Shown here: positions 53,159 to 61,131 of the stretch, piece by piece
Numbering within the stretch: the stretch's first letter is position 1
Layout of the letters: each line of letters opens with the position of its first letter
The notes under the pieces: generated by a model
What the model was told of the DNA's origin: nothing
Database searches by the model: none
Seen by the model: only the letters and a program-made list of their open reading frames with translations
Source: Mycobacterium sp. JS623
GTDB taxonomy: Bacteria > Actinomycetota > Actinomycetes > Mycobacteriales > Mycobacteriaceae
DNA: 64,000 bases
NCBI RefSeq assembly: GCF_000328565.1
Contig: NC_019966.1
Coordinates: 1,736,001 to 1,800,000 of the forward strand
Reading direction: 5' to 3'
Made by a program: the position numbers and the translations under genes

Positions 53159-54085
53159 ATGCGTTTTGCAAGCGTGAACCATCAGGGAGCGCCGATCGTG
53201 GTCGCGGTGACCGACGACGGCCTTCGCGATCTCAGCGGTCAACTTCCAGTCCCGCACACCACTGCAGATCCCCTCGTGCAGATCATCGGTGTCCTCGACG
53301 ATCTGGACCGCGACGTGATCGCGGCGCAGCCCCTGGTCGAGGGGCAGCCCTCGTTTCTGCCGCTCGTCTCGCGTCCGGGCAAAATCGTTGCGGCGCCCGT
53401 GAACTACACCGATCACCAAGAAGAGATGAAGCAGCTGGGCAACGTGTCAGCGCTCGGGTTCTTCCTCAAGTCCCCGACATCGGTGCTGGCCCACGGCGGC
53501 ACGGTCCAGTTGCCCTACACCGACCGGAGATTCGATCAGGAGGGCGAACTCGCCGTCGTGATCAAGAAACGGGCGAGCCGCATCGACCCCGACGACTATG
53601 CCGACTATGTCGCGGGATTCACCTGCCTGCTCGACATCACCATGCGCGGCGGCGAAGACCGCTCGGCTCGCAAGTCGTTCGACACCTTCACCCCGGTCGG
53701 CCCGTATCTCGTCACCCCAGACGAGGTCGGCGACCTCGCGGAGCTGACACTGCGGTGTTCGGTCAACGGTGTGCTGCGCCAGGATGCCGACATCGCCGAA
53801 CTGATTTGGGATGTACCGACTTTCGTCAGTTATGCGTCCTCCGTCACCACTCTCGAACCCGGGGACATCGTCACCACCGGAACACCCGCGGGAGTGGGCG
53901 TGATCTCCGACGGAGACACCGTGGAGGTGTCGATCGATCGGATCGGGACATTGAGTGTCACGGTCAGCGCACAGGGCGCGGTCCCGTGTCCCACGCGCGG
54001 CGCCGATTCCGGCCCGCAGGCTCCCCGCCAGTTGACCCCCGTTCGGGACAGGGTCAGCGACGATCGGGCGACCGTCGATGGCTGA
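53159..54085 (+). CDS. Fumarylacetoacetate hydrolase family enzyme
   Basis: A 308-residue FAH-family hydrolase or isomerase. Conserved features are ALGFFLKSPTSVLAHGGTVQ, the metal-binding Glu pair in DQEGELAVVIKK (about 125-135), Asp in FTCLLDITMRGGE (about 158), RKSFDTFTPVGPYLVTPDEV, and TTGTPAGVGVISDGDTVEV near the C-terminus. In gentisate pathways such enzymes hydrolyse fumarylpyruvate or maleylpyruvate to a dicarboxylate plus pyruvate, which fits the ring-cleavage dioxygenase at 61132. The C-terminal about 40 residues beyond the FAH core are Pro/Arg-rich and unusual. Confidence 0.85.
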   Translation: MRFASVNHQGAPIVVAVTDDGLRDLSGQLPVPHTTADPLVQIIGVLDDLDRDVIAAQPLVEGQPSFLPLVSRPGKIVAAPVNYTDHQEEMKQLGNVSALGFFLKSPTSVLAHGGTVQLPYTDRRFDQEGELAVVIKKRASRIDPDDYADYVAGFTCLLDITMRGGEDRSARKSFDTFTPVGPYLVTPDEVGDLAELTLRCSVNGVLRQDADIAELIWDVPTFVSYASSVTTLEPGDIVTTGTPAGVGVISDGDTVEVSIDRIGTLSVTVSAQGAVPCPTRGADSGPQAPRQLTPVRDRVSDDRATVDG

Positions 54086-54133
54086 GCCGCCGGTGAATCA
54101 CACAGCCGGGCCGACCGGCCTTCGGGCGACCTG

Positions 54134-55357
54134 ATGGGTTCGCTTCCGCTGGACGGGGTGCGTGTTCTGGAACTCGGCAACTACATCGCTGCGCCAACCG
54201 CCGGTCGACTGCTCGCCGATTTCGGCGCGGAGGTGATCAAGGTCGAGCGTCCGGGCAGCGGCGACGAGATACGACGCTGGCGGCTCTACGACGGTGACAC
54301 CTCCATGCTGTACCGGACGATCAACCGGAACAAGAAGTCCATCGTCCTTGACCTGGCCAGTGCGCCTGGACGCCGAGCCGTGGTGGGGCTGGCCCGCCAC
54401 AGCGACGTCGTGCTGGAGAATTTCCGGCCGGGCACACTCGAGCGGTGGGGCATCGGCCCGGACGTTCTCACCGACGTCAATCCTGACCTGGTTGTTGCGC
54501 GAATCTCGGCGTTTGGCCAGACGGGCCCCATGGCGCACATGCCCGGCTTCGCGGCGATCGCCGAGGCGTACGGCGGGCTGCGGGCGCTTGTCGGGGAGCC
54601 GGACCGCCCGCCCTCGCGGGTCGGTGTGTCGATCGGTGACACACTGGCCGGGATCTACGCCGCCTTCGGTGTCGTCATGACGCTGTTCGACCGCGGTCGC
54701 CGGCCACACGCAGCACCATCCCCGGCCATCGACGTCGCCCTCAACGAGGCTGTGCTGTCGGTGACTGAATCGCTGATCCCCGACTACGACGCGTTCGGCG
54801 TCGTGCGGCAGAGGACCGGTGCACGACTGGAGGGCATCGCCCCGTCCAGTGCGTACGTGTGTGCCGACGGGACGAGCGTTGTCATCGCCGGCAACGGCGA
54901 CGCAATCTTCCGCCGCTTGATGGACGTGATCGGTCGCCACGACCTTTCCGCCGACCCGGAACTATCGGATAACGCAGGCCGCTGGCGACGCCGTGACGAC
55001 CTTGATGAGGCCATCGGTCAGTGGGTCGGCGCGACCACATCGGCGGATGCGCTTGATCGGCTGCAGCAGGCCGGCGTCCCCTCCGGGCCGATCTACACCG
55101 CCGCCGATCTCGCCAACGACGAGCAGCTGCGCGCCCGCGGAATGATTCAGTATTTCGACGTCGCGACGGGCGCAGGCACCATCCGAGACGTCGGCTTCCC
55201 GGGCGTGGTGCCCGTCCTGGACGCGGTGTCGGTGCCGATCCGCTCGATCGGCCCGAATCTCGGCGAGCACACCGACGACGTCCTGTCCGGCCTGCTCGGC
55301 ATGAGCGAAGAAGACATCGCCGCTGCGGTCGGGGACCGCGGACAGGGCTCGGCATGA
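54134..55357 (+). CDS. Class III (CaiB/BaiF) CoA-transferase
   Basis: A 407-residue family III CoA-transferase. Start LPLDGVRVLELGNYIAAPTA is the family N-terminus. KVERPGSGDEIRRWR and NRNKKSIVLDLASAPGR follow, with catalytic Asp169 in VGVSIGDTLAGIYAAFGV, and the C-terminal GVPSGPIYTAADLANDEQLR and GEHTDDVLSGLLGMSEEDI. It would move CoA from a donor such as succinyl-CoA to a carboxylic acid, preparing it for the HMG-CoA-lyase-like enzyme encoded next (ATGA overlap). A pair of this kind handles, for example, citramalate-type or 3-hydroxy-3-methyl acids; the real substrate is unknown. Confidence 0.9.
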   Translation: MGSLPLDGVRVLELGNYIAAPTAGRLLADFGAEVIKVERPGSGDEIRRWRLYDGDTSMLYRTINRNKKSIVLDLASAPGRRAVVGLARHSDVVLENFRPGTLERWGIGPDVLTDVNPDLVVARISAFGQTGPMAHMPGFAAIAEAYGGLRALVGEPDRPPSRVGVSIGDTLAGIYAAFGVVMTLFDRGRRPHAAPSPAIDVALNEAVLSVTESLIPDYDAFGVVRQRTGARLEGIAPSSAYVCADGTSVVIAGNGDAIFRRLMDVIGRHDLSADPELSDNAGRWRRRDDLDEAIGQWVGATTSADALDRLQQAGVPSGPIYTAADLANDEQLRARGMIQYFDVATGAGTIRDVGFPGVVPVLDAVSVPIRSIGPNLGEHTDDVLSGLLGMSEEDIAAAVGDRGQGSA

Positions 55358-56316
55358 CTGCCTCGATGGCGCAGTTCCGCGATGTCACCCTGCGCGATGG
55401 GCTGCAACTCACCGGCAAGCTTGTCGACGCCGAGTCGAAAGTTGCGCTGATCCGCCGCCTGTTCGAGCTCGGCGTGCCGGAACTGGAAATCGGCTCGATG
55501 GCGCGGCCGGATCTGGTCCCGCCGATGGCCAACACCACCGAGGTGATCTCGCTTCTGTCCGCCGAGGAGCTCGAGCATTGCTGGATCTGGGTCGCGGTGC
55601 CGCGCCAACTTATCCGGGCCGCCGATGCCGGAGCCACTCGGTTCCAGTTCTGCTTTTCGGCCTCCGAGTCCCATAACCAGGCCAACGTCAACCGCTCGGT
55701 GCAGCGCAGTCTCGACGGGCTGGCCGCAGCCGTGCTGGTGGCCAAAGAACTCGGCGCTACCGTTCAACTGGCACTGGCCACGAGCTTCACCTGCCCGTTC
55801 GAGGGCCCCGTCGATCCTGACCGGGTGCTCTCGATCATCACCGACGAACGGGTCGCCGGCGTCAGCCACGTCGTGCTCGCCGACACCATCGGGCAGGCGG
55901 TGCCGCATCAAGTGGCCGAACTGGTGACAGCTGTCAGCCAGGAGCTGGTGCCCGAACGCATCGCCTTCCACGGCCACGACACCTGGGGACTGGGCGTGGC
56001 CAACTCATTGGCAGCGCTGCAGGCCGGAGCTGCGTTCGTCGACGGCACGCTCGGTGCCCTGGGCGGGTGTCCGTTTGCTCCCGGGGCGAGCGGCAACACC
56101 GCGATCGAGGATCTGCTGTTCGCCGCGCAACCACGCGCACTTCGGCCGGACACCTTCCACGCACTGGTTGCGCTGTCCGAGCGGCTGCTCGACCAGTTGG
56201 GCGAGCAGAACCGCTCACGCGCCGTCGAAGGGGCGCGCGCCACAGTCGGACCATTCCCGTGGGCGCCCGAAGTGCGGCGGGAGACGACGAGAACAACCGA
56301 GAGCACCAGTAATTAG
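55354..56316 (+). CDS. HMG-CoA-lyase-like enzyme
   Basis: A 320-residue DRE-TIM lyase. The DVTLRDG signature is at 10-16 (catalytic Arg 14, Asp 15), metal His in FHGHDTWGLG (H206, H208), and the HMG-CoA lyase signature GGCPFAPGASGN with catalytic Cys is near 238. It cleaves a 3-hydroxy-acyl-CoA with a quaternary carbon into acetyl-CoA (or pyruvate) and a keto or oxo acid. Coupling to the CoA-transferase by ATGA overlap suggests sequential action on the same compound. Confidence 0.88.
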   Translation: MTASMAQFRDVTLRDGLQLTGKLVDAESKVALIRRLFELGVPELEIGSMARPDLVPPMANTTEVISLLSAEELEHCWIWVAVPRQLIRAADAGATRFQFCFSASESHNQANVNRSVQRSLDGLAAAVLVAKELGATVQLALATSFTCPFEGPVDPDRVLSIITDERVAGVSHVVLADTIGQAVPHQVAELVTAVSQELVPERIAFHGHDTWGLGVANSLAALQAGAAFVDGTLGALGGCPFAPGASGNTAIEDLLFAAQPRALRPDTFHALVALSERLLDQLGEQNRSRAVEGARATVGPFPWAPEVRRETTRTTESTSN

Positions 56317-56338
56317 CTGGGGACACGGGAGATCGACC

Positions 56339-56686
56339 ATGGCAATGACGACGTTCGCGGTGGCACTCAACGCCGAGCAGGTGGCGCAGATGCGCTCGCT
56401 GGCAGCCGATTTGGCAAACGATGTCGACGGACTGGCGGATCGAGCCCGCGCGGTCGGCTACGTACGCGAAAGCATGCACCTGCAGCCGACCGAGGACGGT
56501 GGCGCACTGCTGCTGGTTCATCTCGACTGCGACATCGACGATCCAGGCGAGGTGCGACGCCGGATCCGGGCGTACCCGCCGACCGATTTCACTCGCTGGT
56601 TCAACCCGCGGTTCGAAGCGCTGATGCCGTCGGGTCGGGTGCCGACAAACGTTGAGCCGTTATTCGAATGGCGCGATCAGAGCTGA
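56339..56686 (+). CDS. Hypothetical protein, 115 residues
   Basis: Small soluble protein (TTFAVALNAEQVAQMRSLAA; VRESMHLQPTEDGGALLLVH; FTRWFNPRFEALMPSG). Its alternating helix and strand pattern resembles a single ferredoxin-like dimeric barrel domain such as antibiotic-biosynthesis-monooxygenase-like proteins, by inference. It lies 22 bases after the HMG-CoA-lyase-like gene and closes the operon. Function unknown. Confidence 0.6.
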   Translation: MAMTTFAVALNAEQVAQMRSLAADLANDVDGLADRARAVGYVRESMHLQPTEDGGALLLVHLDCDIDDPGEVRRRIRAYPPTDFTRWFNPRFEALMPSGRVPTNVEPLFEWRDQS

Positions 56687-56845
56687 GCCGGCCATCACCG
56701 ATCCGTGTTGTCTACGGGTGTCTGGCGTGCGCGCGGTCGCCCCTGAGACGTTTCTCTCGATCAGCGCTGGCACGGCGGACGCGCTAGCTCGTACCAGTGC
56801 CACAGAAGGCCGCGCGCTGCGGCCAATAGCCACGCATCCAGACGT

Positions 56846-56878
56846 GGGAATCTGTTCTGTATAACAGAACAGATTCCC
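56846..56878. promoter_or_regulatory. 33-base perfect palindrome, candidate operator
   Basis: GGGAATCTGTTCTGT (56846-56860) is followed by ATA and then its exact reverse complement (56864-56878). The centre GTTCTGTATAACAGAAC (56854-56870) is the best example of the GTTC-N9-GAAC element shared by this cluster. It ends 54 bases before the start at 56933, where an operator or activator site would be expected. It could also form an RNA hairpin, but there is no T tract. Confidence 0.75.
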
Positions 56879-56932
56879 GTAAGACGAAATTTGTCGTTGA
56901 AAAGCCGCTTCTGCTCCGATAGCCTGAGGGTC

Positions 56933-58099
56933 ATGTCAACGACTTCTCGGGCCGCCTCGCTATTGAAATCCGGGCGGGAGCTTGCCCCGCTCATCCGCCA
57001 ACACGCCGATTACGCGGACTTCAACGGGACGCTTGCGCCCGAGGTCATCGAGGCGTTTCACGACGCCGGCCTGTTCGGCATGTGGGTGCCCGAAGTGCTG
57101 GGAGGCGCCGAACTCGATCCGCTCAGCGTCCTTGAGCTCACCGAACAGATCTCCTACGAGGACGCGTCGGCGGGCTGGGTGTTGTTCACCGGATCGGTGG
57201 GAATCGCCACGCCCGCCATCTACCTGCCCGACGCCGGTGTCGAAGAGGTGTTCGCCGGCGACCGGATGCCGGTGGGCGCCGGTCAGGGAACACGCGCCGG
57301 AATCGCGGTCCCAGTGGACGGCGGCTATCGCCTGAGCGGGCAATGGAACTTCGCGTCGAGCGCGCCGTACGCGAGCTACATTTTCACCCTCGGCATTGTC
57401 GAGGGAACGAACGAGCCGCGCCTCTTCGTCGTGCCCGTGGAGCAGGTAACGATCGACACCGACTCATGGGACGTGCTCGGCCTACGCGGCACGGGCAGCT
57501 TCGACTATTCGATTGATGATGTGTTCGTCCCCGAGGCCCGCACGTATTCCGCAGCGATCGACGGCAATCCGGTCCGCGGTGGCGCGGCGTGCCGGTTGGG
57601 TCTTGTGCAGACGTCGGTGATCGGGCACACCGGCTGGGCGTTCGGCGTAGGGCGCCGACTGCTCGACGAGTTCAGCACATCGATGCGCGAGAAGGCCGGA
57701 CGTGCAGGCGCGCAGGCCGGCAGTGACAGCGTCCACGAGCAGTACGCCAACGCCGAGGCGCAGCTGCGCTCGGCGCGAGCCTTGGCTTACGAGTCATGGA
57801 CCGATGCGTGGGAAACCCTTTCCCGCGGCGAGGATCTCAGCAACCGCCAGGAGACACTGCTTCGACTGTCGCTGAACAACGCGACGTGGTCCGCGTTCCG
57901 GGTCGGCACATTCGTCTTCACCGCTGCGGGCACCAAGTCCCTGCGCGCCGGCACGATCCAGCGTTTCTATCGCGACCTGCACGCGGGTGCGGCCCACATC
58001 ATGTCGGCTCCACCGGTGCTGCGCGACGCCGGACGCGAACTCGCCGGACTCGCTGATGACCAGCACTGGTTCTACGCCGGCCTCGTCGACAGCGAGTAA
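56933..58099 (+). CDS. Acyl-CoA-dehydrogenase-like flavoprotein
   Basis: A 388-residue protein of the acyl-CoA dehydrogenase/group D flavin monooxygenase fold (IRQHADYADFNGTLAPEVIE; GLFGMWVPEVLGGAELDPLS; YRLSGQWNFASSAPYASYIF; LGLRGTGSFDYSIDDVFVP; FVFTAAGTKSLRAGTIQRFY RDLHAGAAHI). The WNFASSAPYA and C-terminal RDLHAG pattern resembles HsaA/DszC/HpaB-type monooxygenases rather than a fatty-acyl dehydrogenase, and the catalytic Glu of true dehydrogenases is not evident. It could hydroxylate an aromatic substrate with a separate flavin reductase, which is not in the window. The start is placed at ATG 56933. Confidence 0.75.
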   Translation: MSTTSRAASLLKSGRELAPLIRQHADYADFNGTLAPEVIEAFHDAGLFGMWVPEVLGGAELDPLSVLELTEQISYEDASAGWVLFTGSVGIATPAIYLPDAGVEEVFAGDRMPVGAGQGTRAGIAVPVDGGYRLSGQWNFASSAPYASYIFTLGIVEGTNEPRLFVVPVEQVTIDTDSWDVLGLRGTGSFDYSIDDVFVPEARTYSAAIDGNPVRGGAACRLGLVQTSVIGHTGWAFGVGRRLLDEFSTSMREKAGRAGAQAGSDSVHEQYANAEAQLRSARALAYESWTDAWETLSRGEDLSNRQETLLRLSLNNATWSAFRVGTFVFTAAGTKSLRAGTIQRFYRDLHAGAAHIMSAPPVLRDAGRELAGLADDQHWFYAGLVDSE

Positions 58100-58190
58100 A
58101 TGACCACGTGCAGGCTTGCGCGATCTGGTCAACTGGTTGATCGCGATCTTCGCGATGCCCATGACACCACCCGTTTGACGAGGGAGAGAC

Positions 58191-59462
58191 ATGGCTGGGC
58201 TGAAAACGTTCGAGGCTTGGCAGGCCGGGGCGAGGCGCCGGCTGCCCAGATTCGCCTTCGACTTCGCTGACGGCGGGGCCGACGACGAGGTCACGCTCAG
58301 ACGCAATCGGACTGCGTTCGACGACCTGAGCCTGATCCCGCGGGTGCTGGCAGGGGTGGAGAACGCGTCGACGGAAGTAGCGGATCTGTTCGGCCACCGC
58401 TTGGCGCTTCCGGTGCTTCTCGCGCCCACCGGAGACAGCCGCATACTGGGTCCGCAGGCCGAACTTGCCCAAGCCAAGGGAGCAAACGCCGCTGGCACCA
58501 TCAGCATCTTGAGCGGCGTCGCGAGCATGCCCCCCGATCGAGTGGCCGCGGCCGTACCCGAGCCGGGGTGGGCCCAGATCTTCCTCTATCGCGATCGCCA
58601 GGTCACCCAGCAAGCCGTGGAACGTGTTAAGCGGCTGGGGTTCTCGGCGCTAGTCCTCACCGTCGATGGCCCGGTGAAAGGAAACCGGGAACGTGACATC
58701 CGCAATGGGTTTGCGCTGCCCCTGAAACCCACGCCGACAATGGCACTCCAAAACGTCCGGCATTGGAAATGGATGTGGGACTACTTCACAACCGACCCCA
58801 AGGCGGGTGGCGCCGATCCCGGGCTCGCCGCACGTATCCGCACGCTGCTCGCCCAGCGTCATCAGCAGCCACTCTCGGTTCCTGCGGTCTTCCACGTCAA
58901 CCAGAGCTGGGAAGACCTTGAGTGGTTGCGCACCGTCTGGGAAGGCCCGCTGCTCCTGAAAGGAGTGATGTGCGGCCAAGACGCCGACCTTGCGATCGCA
59001 GCCGGATGCGACGGGGTGATCGTGTCCAACCACGGCGGACGCGAACTCGACGGGTCTCCGGCGTCGATCGAGGTGCTGCCGGAGGTCGTGGCCGCTGTCG
59101 GCGGCCGGGCACAGGTCCTCATCGATGGCGGGATCCGTCGCGGGACGGACGTGGTCAAGGCACTGAGCCTGGGCGCGACAGCGTGCCTCGTCGGGCGTCC
59201 GTGGCTGTTTGCACTCGCTGTCGCCGGCGCGGACGGCGTCCATGAAATGCTCGAACAATTGCGCACCGAGATCCTGCATGCCATGCAACTTGTCGGAGTC
59301 ACAAGCGTTGACCAGCTGGGACCCGACTACATCCGTCGGCGATCTGGAAGCGGCTGGGAGACGGTTTACGACAACGGGCTGAGTAAGCGTGCCGAGAGCG
59401 TGCAGCCTGGTGTAGCCGGCGGCGGCGCGTTCACCAACGTCCACCCGATTGCGAAGAAGTAA
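58191..59462 (+). CDS. FMN-dependent alpha-hydroxy-acid oxidase/dehydrogenase
   Basis: A 423-residue member of the lactate/mandelate/glycolate oxidase family. Typical features are FAFDFADGGADDEVTLRRN at the N-terminus, LLAPTGDSRILGPQAELAQA, FLYRDRQVTQQAVERVKRLG, LTVDGPVKGNRERDIRNGF, LLLKGVMCGQDADLAIAAGC, catalytic His in SNHGGRELDGSPASIEVLPE (about 281), and LIDGGIRRGTDVVKALSLGA. It oxidises a 2-hydroxy acid such as a mandelate- or lactate-type compound to the 2-oxo acid with FMN. It follows the flavoprotein gene by 91 bases with a GAGGGAGAG ribosome binding site. The substrate may be a side-chain acid feeding the aromatic route. Confidence 0.88.
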   Translation: MAGLKTFEAWQAGARRRLPRFAFDFADGGADDEVTLRRNRTAFDDLSLIPRVLAGVENASTEVADLFGHRLALPVLLAPTGDSRILGPQAELAQAKGANAAGTISILSGVASMPPDRVAAAVPEPGWAQIFLYRDRQVTQQAVERVKRLGFSALVLTVDGPVKGNRERDIRNGFALPLKPTPTMALQNVRHWKWMWDYFTTDPKAGGADPGLAARIRTLLAQRHQQPLSVPAVFHVNQSWEDLEWLRTVWEGPLLLKGVMCGQDADLAIAAGCDGVIVSNHGGRELDGSPASIEVLPEVVAAVGGRAQVLIDGGIRRGTDVVKALSLGATACLVGRPWLFALAVAGADGVHEMLEQLRTEILHAMQLVGVTSVDQLGPDYIRRRSGSGWETVYDNGLSKRAESVQPGVAGGGAFTNVHPIAKK

Positions 59463-59914
59463 CGCTGCGGCCCCGTGCCGACATCCAGGTCCGTTGGCGC
59501 CCAGAGCGATTGAGGGTTCCTCGGCGGATTGCACCTCAGGTGGGGTCGCGAGCAGGGCGACGGCACGACGGCACTGAGGTATCACGCGTCGGTACAAGGG
59601 CCGGTCTGGTGTTGCCAACCCGACCCAGGCGAAGCTGCTCAAAGAAGTGGGCAAGGCCAGGGCGCGCAGCTACGCGGTCAACGCGGGCGAGACCGAGCAG
59701 GACGTCGGCTCGGTGGCCGTCGCGTTCCGCGACTTCGCGGGCAGGCCCGCCGCCATCGCGGTGGCGGCACCGTCGAGTCGGCGCAGCGCGCAACGGGTTT
59801 CACGCATCGGCGAGCTGATGATCGAGACGATCTCCCGGACGCCGATGGCGCCAGGCGCCGCCCACGCACCCGCAGACTGAGTGGCTCGCCATCCGCGGGA
59901 GACAGGCATCTACG
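59463..59914. other. Intergenic with regulator remnant
   Basis: Between the FMN enzyme and the IclR gene. Apart from the IclR-like fragment at 59607-59880 no gene is seen. Confidence 0.5.
59607..59880 (+). pseudogene. IclR-family regulator C-terminal remnant
   Basis: The frame VANPTQAKLLKEVGKARARS and on to YAVNAGETEQDVGSVAVAFR DFAGRPAAIAVAAPSSR matches the end of IclR effector domains (compare YSTNELESEPDVSAAAVALE MAGSLAAVTVAAPTSR in the intact IclR next door). The N-terminal two thirds including the DNA-binding domain are missing. It is probably the leftover of a duplicated or replaced regulator. Confidence 0.6.
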
Positions 59915-60679
59915 TCAGGCGCTGATCGTTGTCGATCCGTCCCCGTTGCGAAGGTTCGCCACGATGCGCTGAACTTCGACGCCCAGCGAACCGGTGGAGC
60001 CCATCGGAACTCGTGATGTCGGAGCGGCGACGGTGACGGCGGCCAACGAGCCCGCCATCTCGAGTGCGACCGCCGCGGCACTGACGTCAGGCTCGCTCTC
60101 CAACTCGTTGGTGGAATAGCCGCGTTCGCGTATCTCGTCGAGTGCTTGGAACAGCTGCTTCTTCGTGCTGATCGACTGCGGCGTCAGGGTCGGCAGCTCG
60201 TCATCGGGGTACAGGCTGTCGACCGCCTCGCGGCTCAGGATGCTGAGCAGCACCTTGCCACCTGACACGCAGTGGGCGGGCAGAACTTGTCCAGTACGGG
60301 CGCTGACGCGCACGACGTGCGGAGACTCGATGGCATCGAGGAAGCGTGCGTTGGCTCCCTCGAGGACCACGAGCGACACCGTCTCGTGCAGCTCGTCGGC
60401 TAGCGCGGTCATGAAGGGACGGGCTCGGCCGCGGACGTCGAGCATGTCGACCACCGCAAGGCCGATCTCTGTGAGCTCGGGTCCCGGTATGTAGGCGCGT
60501 GTCACCGGCTCTTGGGCAGCAAATCCTCGCTGCACGAGCGCGACCAGCAATCGATGAGCCGTGGACCGTGCCACCCCCAGATCGTCGGCGACGTCAGCGA
60601 CGCGAAGAACTCGTCTCGACTTGAACAGCTGCAGGACGTGCAACGCGTTGTCGACTGAGCTAACGGGCTTGGGTTCCAT
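59915..60679 (-). CDS. IclR-family transcriptional regulator
   Basis: A 254-residue IclR regulator. The winged helix is at about 10-65 (VDNALHVLQLFKSRRVLRVA; DVADDLGVARSTAHRLLVAL) and the effector domain at about 85-250 (LHETVSLVVLEGANARFLDA; LPAHCVSGGKVLLSILSREA; ERGYSTNELESEPDVSAAAV). The ATG at 60679 is chosen because AAGGGG lies just before it. IclR proteins often control aromatic catabolism, including gentisate genes. It is divergent from the gentisate dioxygenase-like gene, and the intervening region holds two GTTC-N9-GAAC-like sites and another inverted repeat. It is the prime candidate for the regulator of the whole cluster. Confidence 0.88.
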   Translation of the reverse strand: MEPKPVSSVDNALHVLQLFKSRRVLRVADVADDLGVARSTAHRLLVALVQRGFAAQEPVTRAYIPGPELTEIGLAVVDMLDVRGRARPFMTALADELHETVSLVVLEGANARFLDAIESPHVVRVSARTGQVLPAHCVSGGKVLLSILSREAVDSLYPDDELPTLTPQSISTKKQLFQALDEIRERGYSTNELESEPDVSAAAVALEMAGSLAAVTVAAPTSRVPMGSTGSLGVEVQRIVANLRNGDGSTTISA

Positions 60680-61033
60680 CGCGGGCCCCTTCATCTCGAC
60701 ACTGGCAGCTGGGGTGGTGGAATCGATGCAGATCCGCGCCGGGCTGGACATCACTCGGATGTCCCGCACCGTGACGCCGAGGGGGAGCTACGTCGGTCAT
60801 GGATGGTTGCAATTCTCAACGTGACCCGGCAATCCAGCGTGCACGCCGTAATGGGGGAGTCTCGTGCAGGTGGCTGCATGGCGTTGACGTAGCGGCTTGT
60901 CAGTGGCGCGTCCCCTTATAAGTTGCACTCCGCGCAACAATGTTACAGCCATCGACCGCTCCCCTGCGCGCAGGACCTTCCGGCCCGCCGTCGGCGTCGT
61001 CGCGCCGACGTGCAAATCCGCTTCATATCATCG

Positions 61034-61050
61034 ATTCGGATAGGCGGAAC
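61034..61050. promoter_or_regulatory. Candidate IclR-type operator
   Basis: ATTCGGATAGGCGGAAC, of form xTTC-N9-GAAC, 82 bases before the dioxygenase start. Confidence 0.5.
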
Positions 61051-61092
61051 ACCATTCTACCCTAGTTGACGCATTCGGATCAGCGTGACATA

Positions 61093-61109
61093 GTTCCACT
61101 ATATCGAAT
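61093..61109. promoter_or_regulatory. Candidate IclR-type operator
   Basis: GTTCCACTATATCGAAT, of form GTTC-N9-GAAx, immediately before the ribosome binding site of the dioxygenase gene. Confidence 0.5.
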
Positions 61110-61131
61110 CACCTTCGGAGAAGGGACATCT

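Larger units (their letters stand above)
60680..61131. promoter_or_regulatory. Divergent control region between IclR and dioxygenase genes
   Basis: About 450 bases with no gene. It contains the inverted repeat GTTGC-N7-GCAAC (60922-60938) and two 17-base elements, ATTCGGATAGGCGGAAC (61034-61050) and GTTCCACTATATCGAAT (61093-61109). The second lies 23 bases before the dioxygenase start and so overlaps the expected transcription start, where bound protein could repress. Confidence 0.6.

Noticed and set aside
61066..61131. TTG start for the dioxygenase
   Set aside because: No ribosome binding site, and the coding region would cover a candidate operator; GTG at 61132 has a good site.
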